The position numbers and the translations under genes are program-made. This document shows, one piece after another, positions 18,719 through 30,312 of a stretch of DNA of 54,823 bases (position 1 is the first letter of the stretch; every line of letters starts with the position of its first letter). The notes beneath the pieces were generated by a model. That model saw only the letters and a list, made by a program, of their open reading frames with translations, was not told the DNA's origin and did no database searches. Origin of the DNA: a bacterium (GTDB taxonomy: Bacteria > Planctomycetota > Planctomycetia > Planctomycetales > Planctomycetaceae); assembly GCA_016124895.1 (NCBI GenBank), contig WGMU01000013.1:1-54823 (forward strand), in the 5' to 3' direction.

Positions 18719-18870
18719 GATGCCGTCGCGTCAAGCCTGGAACAACTGAGACCGACAAGCAAACATTTCACAGGCAGAGCGGTTGGCGCTCAGATCTGAT
18801 AGAAGTCTCCGCTTGTAAGGCGAAACGTCAAGGGCGCCACACATCGCTTGCAGCACAAACGCCCCTGTCC

Positions 18871-19137
18871 ATGGCCGCACTCGCTGACGATTCCCCCCAG
18901 AGGACGATTGGCCTTTACCGAAGGATTCAATCCATGGTTGATTCATTCTGGGCTGGCGGTGCTGACGCTTATGAAACCGGGCTTCGTGAGCATTACGAGG
19001 CGCTGCTTCGTGATCTGCGAACAGATCTCGCTGAATGCTCTGACGAAGTGATGCGTGCGGACTGTGAAGCCCGGATTGCTCAGGCAGAAGCGGAGTACAG
19101 GTCGAAGCTGCAGGACATCGGTGGTCTCCTCTTCTGA
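18871..19137 (+). CDS. Small hypothetical helical protein
   Basis: An 88-residue product that I do not recognise. It is strongly helical and acidic/basic in alternation: DAYETGLREHYEALLRDLRTDLAECSDEVMRADCEARIAQAEAEYRSKL could form two amphipathic helices or a short coiled coil. No signal peptide. The codon pattern and composition look protein-like, unlike the repeat-rich flank upstream. It converges with the DUF1501 gene, whose stop is 37 bp away. A later ATG at 18934 would remove 21 residues and start directly at the helical part. Confidence 0.5.
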   Translation: MAALADDSPQRTIGLYRRIQSMVDSFWAGGADAYETGLREHYEALLRDLRTDLAECSDEVMRADCEARIAQAEAEYRSKLQDIGGLLF

Positions 19138-19174
19138 CGTTCTCTGCAGCGTGGCTGTCCAGTGGGAACCGGAC

Positions 19175-20563
19175 CTACGCGAACAGTTCATTGACGACTC
19201 GGCCGTGAACGTCGGTCAGGCGGAAGTCGCGGCCGGCGTGGCGGTAGGTCAGGCGGTTGTGGTCGAGTCCCAGGGCGTGCAGGATCGTCGCATGCAGATC
19301 GTGCAGGTGGACTTTGTTTTCGACGGCCTCGTAACCGTGTTCGTCGGTGGAGCCCCAGGTCAGGCCGCCTTGCACTCCACCGCCGGCCAGCCACATGGTG
19401 TAGCCCTTGTGGTTGTGGCCGCGACCATCCTGCGTCGGATCGTCGGGCGTGCGGCCGAACTCACCGCCCCAGACGATCAGTGTGTCGTCGAGCATTCCTC
19501 GGTCGGCCAGGTCGCTGAGCATGGCAGCGATTGGCTGGTCGATTCGCTTCGCCGCCTGCGGCATCAGACGGGAAACGAAGCCGTGATGATCCCAGTCGCG
19601 GTCGGTGATTTCGATGAAGCGGACGCCAGCTTCGGCGAAACGGCGGGCGAGCAGGCACTGGCGACCGAAGGCATCTGTCGGCCCCTGATCAATGCCGTAA
19701 GCGGCGAGTGTCTCTTTCGTTTCGCCGGAGAGGTCCATCGTCTGCGGCAGTTTGTTCTGCATCCGGAAGGCGAGTTCGAACGATTCGATGACGCCTTCGA
19801 GTTGCGGGTCGCCAGCCTGATCGTCGACAAGATGGCGGTTGAGTGATTGCAGCAGGTCAAGTTGCCTTCGCTGACTCGCTGAGGTCAGTCGCGGGTTCGT
19901 CAGGTTGCCGATCGTCGCCTGTTTGATGTTCTGGTTGGAGTCGCCGATCGAGGTCGCCTGGCACGCAGCGGGAAGGAAGGCACTTGCGTAATAGCGGCTG
20001 CCACCCAGGTCCTTCAGCGGGCAGAGGGACACAAAGCCGGGCAGACTGTTGTTCTCGGTACCCAGACCATACAGCACCCACGATCCGATACTCGGCCGGA
20101 CGAATTGAAAACTGCCCGTGTGCAGTTGTTCGAGCGCCTGCGGGTGATTGTTGTTATCCGTGTGCAGGCTGTTGATCACGCACAGTCGGTCGACCTGCCT
20201 GGCCAGGTGCGGAAACAGCTCGGACACCCACGTCCCGCTCTCGCCGTGCTGCGAGAACTTCCACTGCGAACCGAACAGTCTGGAGCCGCTGTTGCGTCCA
20301 GGTCTGAGGTTGTCGGCGTTGAGTTGCGGCTTGTAATCGAAGCTCTCCATCTGCGAAGGTCCTCCGCGCATGCAGAGGAAGATGACGCGCTTTGCCCGCG
20401 GAACAAAGTGCGGCTGCTTTGGTGCGAGCGGACTGTCGCGGGCCGCCACCTGCTGACAAAGCCCCGCGAGCGCCAGCATGCCAAAGCCGGCGGATGCGGT
20501 TGCGAGACTGTCTCGTCGTGTGACTTGAGGAACCGTTATGGAAACCCGTGGAGAATTCATCAT
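19175..20563 (-). CDS. DUF1501 family protein (sulfatase-like fold)
   Basis: A 462-residue protein of family DUF1501, found in great numbers in planctomycetes and structurally related to the alkaline phosphatase/sulfatase superfamily. The N-terminus has a twin-arginine signal, TRRDSLATASAGFGMLAL, so export in folded form is likely. Family marks are FLCMRGGPSQMESFDYKP, GSWVLYGLGTENNSLPGFV, WDHHGF and VWGGEFGRTPD; the last carries part of the expected metal site. DUF1501 genes almost always sit next to PSCyt1/DUF1549/DUF1553 genes, as here: the stop of that gene is only 16 bp upstream, so the two form an operon. The joint function is unknown. Confidence 0.93.
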   Translation of the reverse strand: MMNSPRVSITVPQVTRRDSLATASAGFGMLALAGLCQQVAARDSPLAPKQPHFVPRAKRVIFLCMRGGPSQMESFDYKPQLNADNLRPGRNSGSRLFGSQWKFSQHGESGTWVSELFPHLARQVDRLCVINSLHTDNNNHPQALEQLHTGSFQFVRPSIGSWVLYGLGTENNSLPGFVSLCPLKDLGGSRYYASAFLPAACQATSIGDSNQNIKQATIGNLTNPRLTSASQRRQLDLLQSLNRHLVDDQAGDPQLEGVIESFELAFRMQNKLPQTMDLSGETKETLAAYGIDQGPTDAFGRQCLLARRFAEAGVRFIEITDRDWDHHGFVSRLMPQAAKRIDQPIAAMLSDLADRGMLDDTLIVWGGEFGRTPDDPTQDGRGHNHKGYTMWLAGGGVQGGLTWGSTDEHGYEAVENKVHLHDLHATILHALGLDHNRLTYRHAGRDFRLTDVHGRVVNELFA

Positions 20564-20579
20564 CGACGCTTTCGCGGGG

Positions 20580-23165
<2,586 letters not shown>

Positions 23166-23502
23166 GCCAAATCAACCGCGACGTCGCGACATGCCGGCAG
23201 CGTACTCGTTTTCCGACACCGTCTCACGGTCCTGACGGCAAATCGACGGTCGCCTCGATTTGGAAGTCACGTGCGGTAGGCTGACAGCCACTTCTGTGAT
23301 GCGACGATGTTGAGTCGCTGTGCAGTCGAAATGGCCACGAAAAAGCACAAAGAGGCACGAAAAAGTGTGCAGGGGGGGCTTCTCGCTGCCGCTCTTCTTT
23401 CGTGCCTCTTTGTGCTTCTTCGTGGCGAAAGAAGACACCGCAGAAGACAGCGGCGCGAAGCCTGTGCGATGGCGTCAGGCAATTGTGTGGTTCTCGGCAG
23501 GC
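23166..23502. other. 337-bp intergenic region
   Basis: Between the DUF1559 gene and the PSCyt1 gene, both on the - strand. It holds a strong 29-bp-arm hairpin at 23334-23426 (separate entry). I see no gene in it. Confidence 0.6.
23334..23426. repeat. Long hairpin of the CACAAAGAGGCACGAAA type
   Basis: The arm 23334-23362 (GCCACGAAAAAGCACAAAGA...) pairs with 23398-23426 at 28 of 29 positions, with a 35-nt loop. It lies 77 bp after the stop of the DUF1559 gene in its reading direction, where a terminator would be expected. The A/C-rich arm is similar in style to other low-complexity dispersed repeats of this phylum. Confidence 0.8.
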
Positions 23503-24393
23503 TCAGAAGTCTTCCAGGATCTTCTCGTCGCGCCGGTTGCCCAGGTGTTGAAACGTTTCGATGTCGATGTTTTCTGAGATGAAGCGGACAGAGCCGTCGC
23601 CGAGAACGAACTGGCTGCCGCCGATGTGCCAGCTTCCAAAGCCGCCAACCGTGGCCGTATTCTCAAACAGCGGGCCGGTCGTCTGACTCGAACGGGTGGC
23701 AGTTGTGGACGCGGGAGACTTGTTCGGTCCGGCACCGGTGTTTCGCAGTGTCGCTCGTGTTCCAGACAGCCAGCCGAGGCCAGGTTCGACACCGCGTTTT
23801 TCGCCGATAAAGATCGTGTTGGACGCACCGTCGAGAATGTCTTTGAAGCGGATCTCGCTGTTCAGAAAGAAGACGCCGTTATTGTCGACATCGATTGGAC
23901 TTTCCTGGTCGTGGTGGCACGCCGCGTAGTTGGAATAGCTGGTGTCACCTCCTCGAACCCACTCAGGATCGCTTGGGCACTGAAAGGACGAAAGTCTCGC
24001 CTGGCGTACGTTGGCCGCCTGGTCATAGGCTCCCAGATTGAAATCGATCGCCTTATACAGGGCCTGCTGCTCGATGTTCGGCAGAATCTGGACGATCCAC
24101 GACATGTGGTAGCCTTCCGGCGTTGACTGAATGGGACCGGTCGCGTTGACGCAGCCGGGCGGCAGTACGCTGTGAGCCATTTCGTAATTCATCACTGCCA
24201 GGCCGATCTGCGCGAGATTGTTCTTGCACTGCGTTCGCCGGGCAGCTTCGCGGGCCTGCTGCACGGCGGGCAGCAGCAGTGCCACGAGCACCGCGATGAT
24301 CGCGATGACGACCAGCAGTTCGATCAGTGTGAACGCTCGCCGCGCGTCTGCGGCGGTAGACAGGCGGTGTTGGGAAGAGGCGAGGCGACGCAT
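23503..24393 (-). CDS. DUF1559 prepilin-like protein
   Basis: A 296-residue protein with a type IV prepilin N-terminus, ARRAFTLIELLVVIAI, followed by LLLPAVQQAREAARRTQC, the hallmark of DUF1559. Cleavage is expected after A20, before F21; the residue before the cut is Ala rather than the usual Gly, and E25 is the conserved Glu at position +5. The C-terminal H-G-(x)-G motif of the family (HIGGSQFVLGDGSVRFI) is present. DUF1559 proteins are abundant in planctomycetes and thought to form pseudopilus-like or surface fibres. The ATG at 24393 follows GGAG with 7-nt spacing; a GTG at 24456 would add a leader of 21 residues. It ends the secretion-like gene cluster. Confidence 0.9.
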   Translation of the reverse strand: MRRLASSQHRLSTAADARRAFTLIELLVVIAIIAVLVALLLPAVQQAREAARRTQCKNNLAQIGLAVMNYEMAHSVLPPGCVNATGPIQSTPEGYHMSWIVQILPNIEQQALYKAIDFNLGAYDQAANVRQARLSSFQCPSDPEWVRGGDTSYSNYAACHHDQESPIDVDNNGVFFLNSEIRFKDILDGASNTIFIGEKRGVEPGLGWLSGTRATLRNTGAGPNKSPASTTATRSSQTTGPLFENTATVGGFGSWHIGGSQFVLGDGSVRFISENIDIETFQHLGNRRDEKILEDF

Positions 24394-24478
24394 TGCAGGG
24401 CTCCGTAATCTGGCGTTGTCTTCGTTGTCGAAGGGGTTGTTGAGTGGTTTCGTCACGAGGAAGTGAGTTGGCTGATGC

Positions 24479-24937
24479 TCACTGGCTGCTGCTGGAAACG
24501 TCGATCACAACGGCGCGTTCGATGTGAGCGCGGTGTGGTGCATCCGGGGGAGAATCGATTGTGATCTGCGCGACTCGTCTGGTGGCGACGTCGGTGTCTG
24601 CTGCGATCTGAATCGCGATCCGGGCTGATTCGTCCAGTCCAGTCTGGTCCATCGAGATCGTCCAGGTGTCACCGCTCCATGCCGCGTTCTCCTGCAGGCG
24701 GGCGGCCGCGACCTGAGCCGCGGCTTCAGCCAGCCATTCGGCCTGAGCCTGCGGCAGCAGCAGCCGTGTCTGGTTGCGGTGCAGCATGGCAGCCCGGATC
24801 AGCACGCCGGCGGTCAAACTCAGTAACAGCAGACAGACAACGCAGATGATGAGCACGGTCCCCTGGCGAGGGCCCTGGCCTCTGCGGCGAGCGTGGTGGG
24901 ATCGATCCGTCGGCGAGAGACGGAGGTCAATCATCAT
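24479..24937 (-). CDS. Pseudopilin, GspK/PilX-like (lacks Glu+5)
   Basis: A 152-residue protein with a prepilin-type leader: GPRQG then TVLIICVVCLLLLSLTAGVLIRAA. If cut after G26, the +5 residue is Ile31 instead of Glu. Among type II secretion pseudopilins only the tip protein GspK normally lacks this Glu, and the missing H-bond donor favours a place at the fibre end. The rest (AEWLAEAAAQVAAARLQENAAW) is helical, then beta. It is half the length of a typical GspK, so the alpha-helical insert of GspK is probably absent; a PilX-like minor pilin is the alternative. The ATG overlaps the stop of the upstream J-like gene (ATGA), which indicates co-translation. Confidence 0.72.
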   Translation of the reverse strand: MMIDLRLSPTDRSHHARRRGQGPRQGTVLIICVVCLLLLSLTAGVLIRAAMLHRNQTRLLLPQAQAEWLAEAAAQVAAARLQENAAWSGDTWTISMDQTGLDESARIAIQIAADTDVATRRVAQITIDSPPDAPHRAHIERAVVIDVSSSSQ

Positions 24938-25512
24938 GGCCTGTCTCCCTGCGCCGGCGGCTGCTGGAACCGAAGCGACAGACCAAGCGCGGCTTCGATG
25001 CGACCGGCGGTCGGACGCGTGTGCGGATCGCCGGGCCGGTTAACGACAAGCACAGCGATCTGCCGCTGATCGTTGTCAGGCACAGTGAGTCCCAGAGAAA
25101 TGCCGGCAGACGGTAGACGGTAGTGCTCGACAGATCCGGCTGTTTCTGATCGGGCTGCTCCCGTGTCGGCGGCTGAAGGTTGAAACTGACGCCGTACGGC
25201 ATCGTCGGCGACGCTCCAGACAATTGACCCATCGACTGTCTGCAGTTCGAGCCGGCTGGAATCCGCTGCCCCTGCCTGTCGGGCATTGTGCGCGTCCGAG
25301 CGGAAGTCCCGGGACAAGCGTCGCCACACCGCGGCTTCACTGAGGGACTGCACTTCGCCGGCCTGAACCCGGAACAGCTTCACCAGCCCCGTGATTCCGA
25401 CCGTCAGGACGGCTCCCATGATCGTCATCACGACCATGAGTTCGACCAGCGAGACGCCGCAGCGGTCTGGCTGGCGAGTACGAGGAGCGGCGATGTGTCG
25501 GGGAGGTGTCAT
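24934..25512 (-). CDS. Pseudopilin, GspJ-like
   Basis: A 192-residue prepilin with cleavage site RCG/VSLVELMVVMTIMGAVLTVGITGL, where E24 is at +5. The long polar body with QSLSEAAVWRRLSRDFRSDA and the beta-rich C-terminus resembles minor pseudopilin GspJ, which forms the tip with GspI and GspK. It overlaps the K-like gene by 4 nt and is separated from the I-like gene by 60 nt. The ATG at 25512 is the only start that gives a normal leader length (19 residues). GspH would be an alternative. Confidence 0.72.
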   Translation of the reverse strand: MTPPRHIAAPRTRQPDRCGVSLVELMVVMTIMGAVLTVGITGLVKLFRVQAGEVQSLSEAAVWRRLSRDFRSDAHNARQAGAADSSRLELQTVDGSIVWSVADDAVRRQFQPSAADTGAARSETAGSVEHYRLPSAGISLGLTVPDNDQRQIAVLVVNRPGDPHTRPTAGRIEAALGLSLRFQQPPAQGDRP

Positions 25513-25572
25513 CGTTGTTTTCGAGTAGATCGCCGTGAAAGGCGTTGAGTCAGTGTGAAGGATGGACGTCGG

Positions 25573-26094
25573 TTACGGAGTCGACGGACCGCTCGTCGGT
25601 GGTTTGAACCACGCGGTCAGTTGCAGCGGCTTGACTCGCTGGTTGTTGTCGCTGGTCCAGGTCAATGAGAGTCGGATCTGCTGCTGATTCGGAAACGCGG
25701 ACTCGGTATCGATCATGGCCGTCAGTTCGGCGTCGGTGAGGTTCGCGGTGGCTTCAGGACTGAGTTCAAGCTGCTGCAGTTGCTCGCTGGTGCGCTGCCC
25801 GGCCGGCAGAGCGGCGATCCGTTCCATCTGATTGGCGAGTTCCAGTGCGGCGACACGATGGTTCTCTGTCGTGCCCTGAGCCAACCGGACCCAGGCGATG
25901 ATCGGAAGCAGCCCCGCCAGGAAAACTCCCAGCAGAATCGTGCCGACCAGCATCTCGATTATCAGCGCACCGCGACGCTGACTGAGTCGGTCATGTCGGG
26001 GGGGACACTTTCGCGCACTGTGTCGCCAGTTGGCAGGCGGCTTACCGCGCCCACTGCAGGAAAGATCGAACTGGTGGTTGAGTTTGTGCATCAT
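25573..26094 (-). CDS. Pseudopilin, GspI-like
   Basis: A 173-residue prepilin-like protein with a long 42-residue leader ending RRG, then ALIIEMLVGTILLGVFLAGLLPII; E47 is at +5 after cleavage. The helix is followed by a small domain with VAALELANQMERIAALPAG and a beta-sheet C-terminus, as in GspI. It lies 5 bp downstream of the first GspF-like gene. The leader is longer than usual and rich in Arg and Pro; a shorter internal start is possible but I see no better one. Confidence 0.68.
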   Translation of the reverse strand: MMHKLNHQFDLSCSGRGKPPANWRHSARKCPPRHDRLSQRRGALIIEMLVGTILLGVFLAGLLPIIAWVRLAQGTTENHRVAALELANQMERIAALPAGQRTSEQLQQLELSPEATANLTDAELTAMIDTESAFPNQQQIRLSLTWTSDNNQRVKPLQLTAWFKPPTSGPSTP

Positions 26095-26099
26095 TCTGG

Positions 26100-27827
26100 T
26101 CAGGCCAGGTCGTTAAGCAGTTTCACGAGCGGGAGGAACATCGACAGAACGATTGCACCGACGAGAACTCCCATCAGCACGATGACGATCGGCCGCAACA
26201 GAATGAGCAGTGCGTCAATCCGGTACTGCAGTCGCCGTTCACGCGTGGTGGCGACTTCGCGCAGTGCCCAGGCGAGGTTGCCAGTGCGTTCGGCCGACTC
26301 GATGACCGCGAGATCGCGGGGGCCGATAAAGCCGCGGCGCAGCAGTTGAGTCCAGCAGTCGCTGCCACTCTCGACATGCGAGAGAATGGCCGCCAGGTCA
26401 GTCGCGATAACGGGGCGGTGATGACTGTTTGCCATCGCCAGCAACCCCTCGGTCAGCGGCTTCCGGCTTTCGATCGTTCGGGCCAGATGTCGCAGAATTC
26501 CGGACGCATCAAAGCGGCGATAGAAACTGGCGAATGGCCGGAATCGCAGGTTCCGCCAGCCAATATCGTCCATCGCGATGATCATCAGCATCAGCAGCGG
26601 CAGAGCCGGCAGCACGAACAGCAGCGGCCCAGCCAGCAGATCAGCCAGCGAATAAACAGCGACACTCAACTTCGGCATTTCAACGCCGAAGCCGTTAAAG
26701 ATGTACTTGTATTTCGGCACGATCGTGTAGCACAGAAACGTCGTGATCGATCCCAGAAACAGCAGCACGATCGCCAGATAGTACACCAGCCCGGAAGGCG
26801 AACCCGCTCGGAAGCGGTCACGCAGCCAGGTCAGATGCTCGGTCGCGCACTCGGCCAGAGCGGTGTCGAGCGAGCCACTTTCCTCGCCCACGCGGATCGC
26901 CGTCATGCACCATGCAGGCAGCATGCCGCGGAATTGACCGAACCAGACTGCTGCGTACAGGAGAAACTCGATTGCAAGCACGATCGACGCCAGAGCAAGT
27001 CCAGTCTCCATCCCCTGGATCATGGATGAGCTGGAAAAGAAGCCTAACAGGAACACCAGAATTGGAAGGATGCTTAGAAGAAAAAGCAGCCAGAAAACCT
27101 GCTCGACTGTTCGCTCTGGCGGACGGCCTGCCATCAGTGCCGTCGCGAGCGACCGACCTCCTTTGATCTGCATGGCGAGTTCCCGCAGTCGGCAGGCGTG
27201 CGTACCGCACCAGGTGCGGGCGTGACGATCCAGTTCAGCGGCGAGGTCCCGTTTCTGCCGCACGGCCAGCGCCAGCAGCCACAGCAGTTGCGCTTCGCGA
27301 TTTCGTTGCCGATACCAGGCAACCGTCGGAACGGCCAGCAGCAGAATAACCAGCGCGAAGACGAGGGCGAACCCGAGCATGACCGAACAGACCAGCGTCG
27401 CCAGCAGCAGGGCCGTCCAGCCACAACGTTCGATCCAGCCGGTGGAACGGTCGATCTCCAGTTCCAACTGTTCCTGATCATCGCGGTCCAGGCGGCGCAG
27501 TTGTCCGACGACGGTAAACGCCGGAATCAGCGTCAACGCGACCAGGACTCCAAACAGTCCGGCCGAAGAACCAGCAATGACGTCGACTTCCAGACCACCA
27601 CTGTTCAGAACCGCGAGCACTCCGGCGATTCCGCCCAGCACGTACAGCCCGGCAACGAAGCCGACAACGACCGCATAGACCGAGATATGCCGCGCTCGAC
27701 GCCGGGCGTCGGCCGATGTCCGACCCAGCACGTTGCAGGCCATCCTCCAGTAACAGAAGGCCAGCCCCAGCAGCGGCAGGACTCCTGCGAAGAAGATGCC
27801 GGCAAGAATGTCTCCGCTAGCGATCAC
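26100..27827 (-). CDS. GspF-family inner membrane protein, extended (copy 1)
   Basis: A 575-residue polytopic membrane protein. Its N-terminal third is an extension with three or four extra helices (GIFFAGVLPLLGLAFCYWRM, ISVYAVVVGFVAGLYVLGGI, AALLLATLVCSVMLGFALVF) and a soluble stretch. The C-terminal part has GspF-family features: AIRVGEESGSLDTALAEC, ILRHLARTIESRKPLTEGLL, LAVIESAERTGNLAWALREV and a final hydrophobic segment PIVIVLMGVLVGAIVLSMFLPLVKLLNDL. GspF is the inner-membrane platform protein that couples the ATPase to fibre assembly. This is the third GspF-like gene in a row on this strand. A GTG start at 27827 follows GAGG with 6-nt spacing. Confidence 0.75.
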   Translation of the reverse strand: MIASGDILAGIFFAGVLPLLGLAFCYWRMACNVLGRTSADARRRARHISVYAVVVGFVAGLYVLGGIAGVLAVLNSGGLEVDVIAGSSAGLFGVLVALTLIPAFTVVGQLRRLDRDDQEQLELEIDRSTGWIERCGWTALLLATLVCSVMLGFALVFALVILLLAVPTVAWYRQRNREAQLLWLLALAVRQKRDLAAELDRHARTWCGTHACRLRELAMQIKGGRSLATALMAGRPPERTVEQVFWLLFLLSILPILVFLLGFFSSSSMIQGMETGLALASIVLAIEFLLYAAVWFGQFRGMLPAWCMTAIRVGEESGSLDTALAECATEHLTWLRDRFRAGSPSGLVYYLAIVLLFLGSITTFLCYTIVPKYKYIFNGFGVEMPKLSVAVYSLADLLAGPLLFVLPALPLLMLMIIAMDDIGWRNLRFRPFASFYRRFDASGILRHLARTIESRKPLTEGLLAMANSHHRPVIATDLAAILSHVESGSDCWTQLLRRGFIGPRDLAVIESAERTGNLAWALREVATTRERRLQYRIDALLILLRPIVIVLMGVLVGAIVLSMFLPLVKLLNDLA

Positions 27828-27842
27828 AGAAAACCTCGCGTC

Positions 27843-29123
27843 TCAAGACAGATCATTGAGCAGTTTGATGAGCGGCATGAACAGGCCGCCGACCGTGATA
27901 ATCGCCAGTGCTCCGATCAGCAGAATGACAACCGGAGTTGCGGCACCCGCCATCGCTCGCGCGTTGACATCACACTGCGACGCGAAGATCTCACCCGACG
28001 CCCGCAGCGCCTGCGGCAGCGATTCATCAGGCTGATCCCAGCCGGGAATCCGCAGCAGTTCAACCGGGAGATTCGGTAGTCGAGCCTGCGCGGCCGCGAG
28101 CGATTCGCCCCGTTCGACAAAGTGCGCCGCATCGTCAGCACACTGCGACAGGCAGGGGTCACGCATCGCCGATCCCACAAGCGAGAGTGCTCGGGGTAAC
28201 GGGACGCGGTTCTCAATCAGCAGCGCCAGCAGATGGCAGAACTCACTGAGCCCCGTCAGTTTGAGCGCCCGTCCCAGCAGCGGAATTTCATAAACGACGC
28301 GCCGCGTTGTCGCCGGCCCAACAATCGCCCTGAACGCGACCGATCCACCCAGGACAATCAGCAGAGCCACCGGCACGGTGACGACTGCATTGGTCAGGAA
28401 GAACAGCGTGAAGTCGCTGAGTTGAATCAGGACGAGCGTGACGGCGGGCAGTTCGACGCCAAAGCCTTCGAAAATCTGCTTGAACTGAGGCAGCAGATAG
28501 CCGAACAGCCCCACCGAAATCGCTCCCAGCACGGCAAGCAGAATGAATGGATAAGCCAGCGCGGTGAGCACTCGCCCGCGCAGCCGATTCCGCAGACGGG
28601 TGAACTGGACGTAATGCGCGACGCTGCGGGTCAGCGTTCCAGACTCGGTGCCGCTGCGGATCATCTGGAGCAGCCAGTCCGGCATGGCGTTGCCGAATTC
28701 CCTGACGACGTCGTCAAGTGGCCGACCCGCGTCGAGCCGCGAACTCATTTCAACGAACGACCGCCGGAGAGCCGGTTTGCCGGTCTCTTCGGCGAGCGTT
28801 CGCAGTCCGACCGAAAGCGGCAGCCCGGAATCCATCATGACGCCGAGCTGACCGAGAACTTCGACACGCTCACTCACTGACAACGACGCTGCTGTTTGAG
28901 AGTGTGACGGGGGAACTTGCGAACCAGATGCCGCCGAGGATGCCGAGGCGGTCGCGCCCGACGCCGGGACGCTCGCACCAGTTGATGTCGCTGCCGTCAC
29001 TGATTCGACGCTCAGCCCCTGACGCGAAAGCGCGGCCTTCGCGGATTCCATATCGGCAGCCTCGATCACACCGTCAACCGGCGTGCCGTCCGAGTTCGTC
29101 GCTGTGTAACGAAAAAGTGGCAT
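27843..29123 (-). CDS. gspF: GspF-family inner membrane protein (copy 2, canonical)
   Basis: A 426-residue platform protein with the classical GspF N-terminus PLFRYTATNSDGTPVDGVIEA, then a Ser/Ala/Pro-rich linker (~45-75) and two GspF cytoplasmic domains: LGVMMDSGLPLSVGLRTLAEETGKPALRR and LSEFCHLLALLIENRVPLPRAL. Three membrane segments (ILLAVLGAISVGLFGYLLP, TNAVVTVPVALLIVLGGSV, VVILLIGALAIITVGGLFMPLIKLLNDL) match the family. It is the most typical of the three copies. The stop and the start of copy 1 are 15 bp apart, and copy 3 ends 5 bp upstream, so all are co-transcribed. Confidence 0.9.
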   Translation of the reverse strand: MPLFRYTATNSDGTPVDGVIEAADMESAKAALSRQGLSVESVTAATSTGASVPASGATASASSAASGSQVPPSHSQTAASLSVSERVEVLGQLGVMMDSGLPLSVGLRTLAEETGKPALRRSFVEMSSRLDAGRPLDDVVREFGNAMPDWLLQMIRSGTESGTLTRSVAHYVQFTRLRNRLRGRVLTALAYPFILLAVLGAISVGLFGYLLPQFKQIFEGFGVELPAVTLVLIQLSDFTLFFLTNAVVTVPVALLIVLGGSVAFRAIVGPATTRRVVYEIPLLGRALKLTGLSEFCHLLALLIENRVPLPRALSLVGSAMRDPCLSQCADDAAHFVERGESLAAAQARLPNLPVELLRIPGWDQPDESLPQALRASGEIFASQCDVNARAMAGAATPVVILLIGALAIITVGGLFMPLIKLLNDLS

Positions 29124-29128
29124 GGCGA

Positions 29129-30211
29129 TCAGATCGTTGGTTCGGCAAGGCCGCGGAACAGTCCCAGCACGGGGGTAAACAGCAGCAGGCAGTACAGCAG
29201 CGTGACGGCTCCGCCGATCGCAACCGTCAACAGGGCCGGCAGGATGGACTTGAGTGCCTCGGCCTGCTGTGTCGCTCGGCTCTGATAAACCTCACCCGCC
29301 GTTTCCAGGACGGCTGGCAGGTTTCCGTTCTTCTCTCCTGACGTCAGCATCCAGTTCAGAAACCGCGGCAGAGAATGCGCAGATGACAGGCTGCCCTGCA
29401 GCGATTGTCCCTCCTGCAACTGCTGAGCAACTGCCGTCGTATCCCGGATGATCGACTGGCTGCCGGTGGCCCAGCCCGCCAGCAGAACGGCTTCGTGCAT
29501 CGGTGTTTCGTTCTGTACCAGCAGACGGAGCGTTCGTGTCAGCGTGGCCCGGTCGAAGTTCTCAATGATCCACGGAAACCAGGCGAAACGATGCAGCCGG
29601 CTCGCGACCAGACGTCCGGCCGCGGTGTTGTGCTGTGTTGCGACCCGCTGCGCCAGTGCGAGCGCGATGATCACCACCACGAGCGGAATTCCGGGACACC
29701 AGATGGCCTGATACTCGTGCAGAGCAGCGAGCATCCTCGTCAGTACGGACGGTTCGATATCCAGGCTCTCATGCACCCGCAGGTACTCCGGGATCACGGA
29801 ATAAGCCACCAGTGACAGCAGTCCCCACGCCATGACAAAGACAATTGCCGGGTAGAGCAGGGCGATGGCAATCCGGCGGTGCAGGTCGAGCAGTGACGTC
29901 GCCAGGCCGGACATTTCTTCCAGCGCCTGTGGCAGACGGCCTGATCGCAGACCGGCTTCAACAACCGCGCGGTACACGCCGGGGATTCGGTCGCCTTCGT
30001 CGTCGAGTGCCTGTTCGAGACTGACGCCCGTTTCCATCCGCTCGGCCAGCCGCTGCGACAGCCTCGCCAGTCCGCCCGTCGACGACTGCCCGACCTGCTT
30101 CAAGCCAAGTTCAAGCGGCACGCCGGATCGAATCAGCGAGGCAATCTCATCGTTGAACGCGATGAGTTGCTCCAGCGAGACGCGATCAGAACTGATGGAC
30201 GATTCGGCCAT
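29129..30211 (-). CDS. GspF-family inner membrane protein (copy 3)
   Basis: A 360-residue platform-type protein without the short N-terminal GspF beta segment. It begins at the first cytoplasmic domain: LEQLIAFNDEIASLIRSGVPLELGL and RLAERMETGVSLEQALDDEGDRIP, and continues with VVEAGLRSGRLPQALEEMSGLATSL. The membrane helices are IALLYPAIVFVMAWGLLSLVAY, CPGIPLVVVIIALALAQ and LLTVAIGGAVTLLYCLLLFTPVLGLF. The second cytoplasmic domain (LTRTLRLLVQNETPMHEAVLLAG; LTSGEKNGNLPAVLETAGEV) is complete. It is first of the three copies in transcription order, after a 535-bp gap from the ATPase gene that holds a repeat array. Confidence 0.82.
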   Translation of the reverse strand: MAESSISSDRVSLEQLIAFNDEIASLIRSGVPLELGLKQVGQSSTGGLARLSQRLAERMETGVSLEQALDDEGDRIPGVYRAVVEAGLRSGRLPQALEEMSGLATSLLDLHRRIAIALLYPAIVFVMAWGLLSLVAYSVIPEYLRVHESLDIEPSVLTRMLAALHEYQAIWCPGIPLVVVIIALALAQRVATQHNTAAGRLVASRLHRFAWFPWIIENFDRATLTRTLRLLVQNETPMHEAVLLAGWATGSQSIIRDTTAVAQQLQEGQSLQGSLSSAHSLPRFLNWMLTSGEKNGNLPAVLETAGEVYQSRATQQAEALKSILPALLTVAIGGAVTLLYCLLLFTPVLGLFRGLAEPTI

Positions 30212-30312
30212 GCGGTTTCGTTGTGTAGAAGTTGAAGTGACGCTGACGGCGACGTTTTCAGTAGAGGAATGCAGCCAGGCTCGATCGTTGATCGCTTCCC
30301 GCCTTCAAGACC

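Noticed and set aside
27198-28079. 293-codon open frame on + opposite two GspF-like genes
   Set aside because: Gln/Arg-rich composition without domain, spanning a gene border on the other strand.
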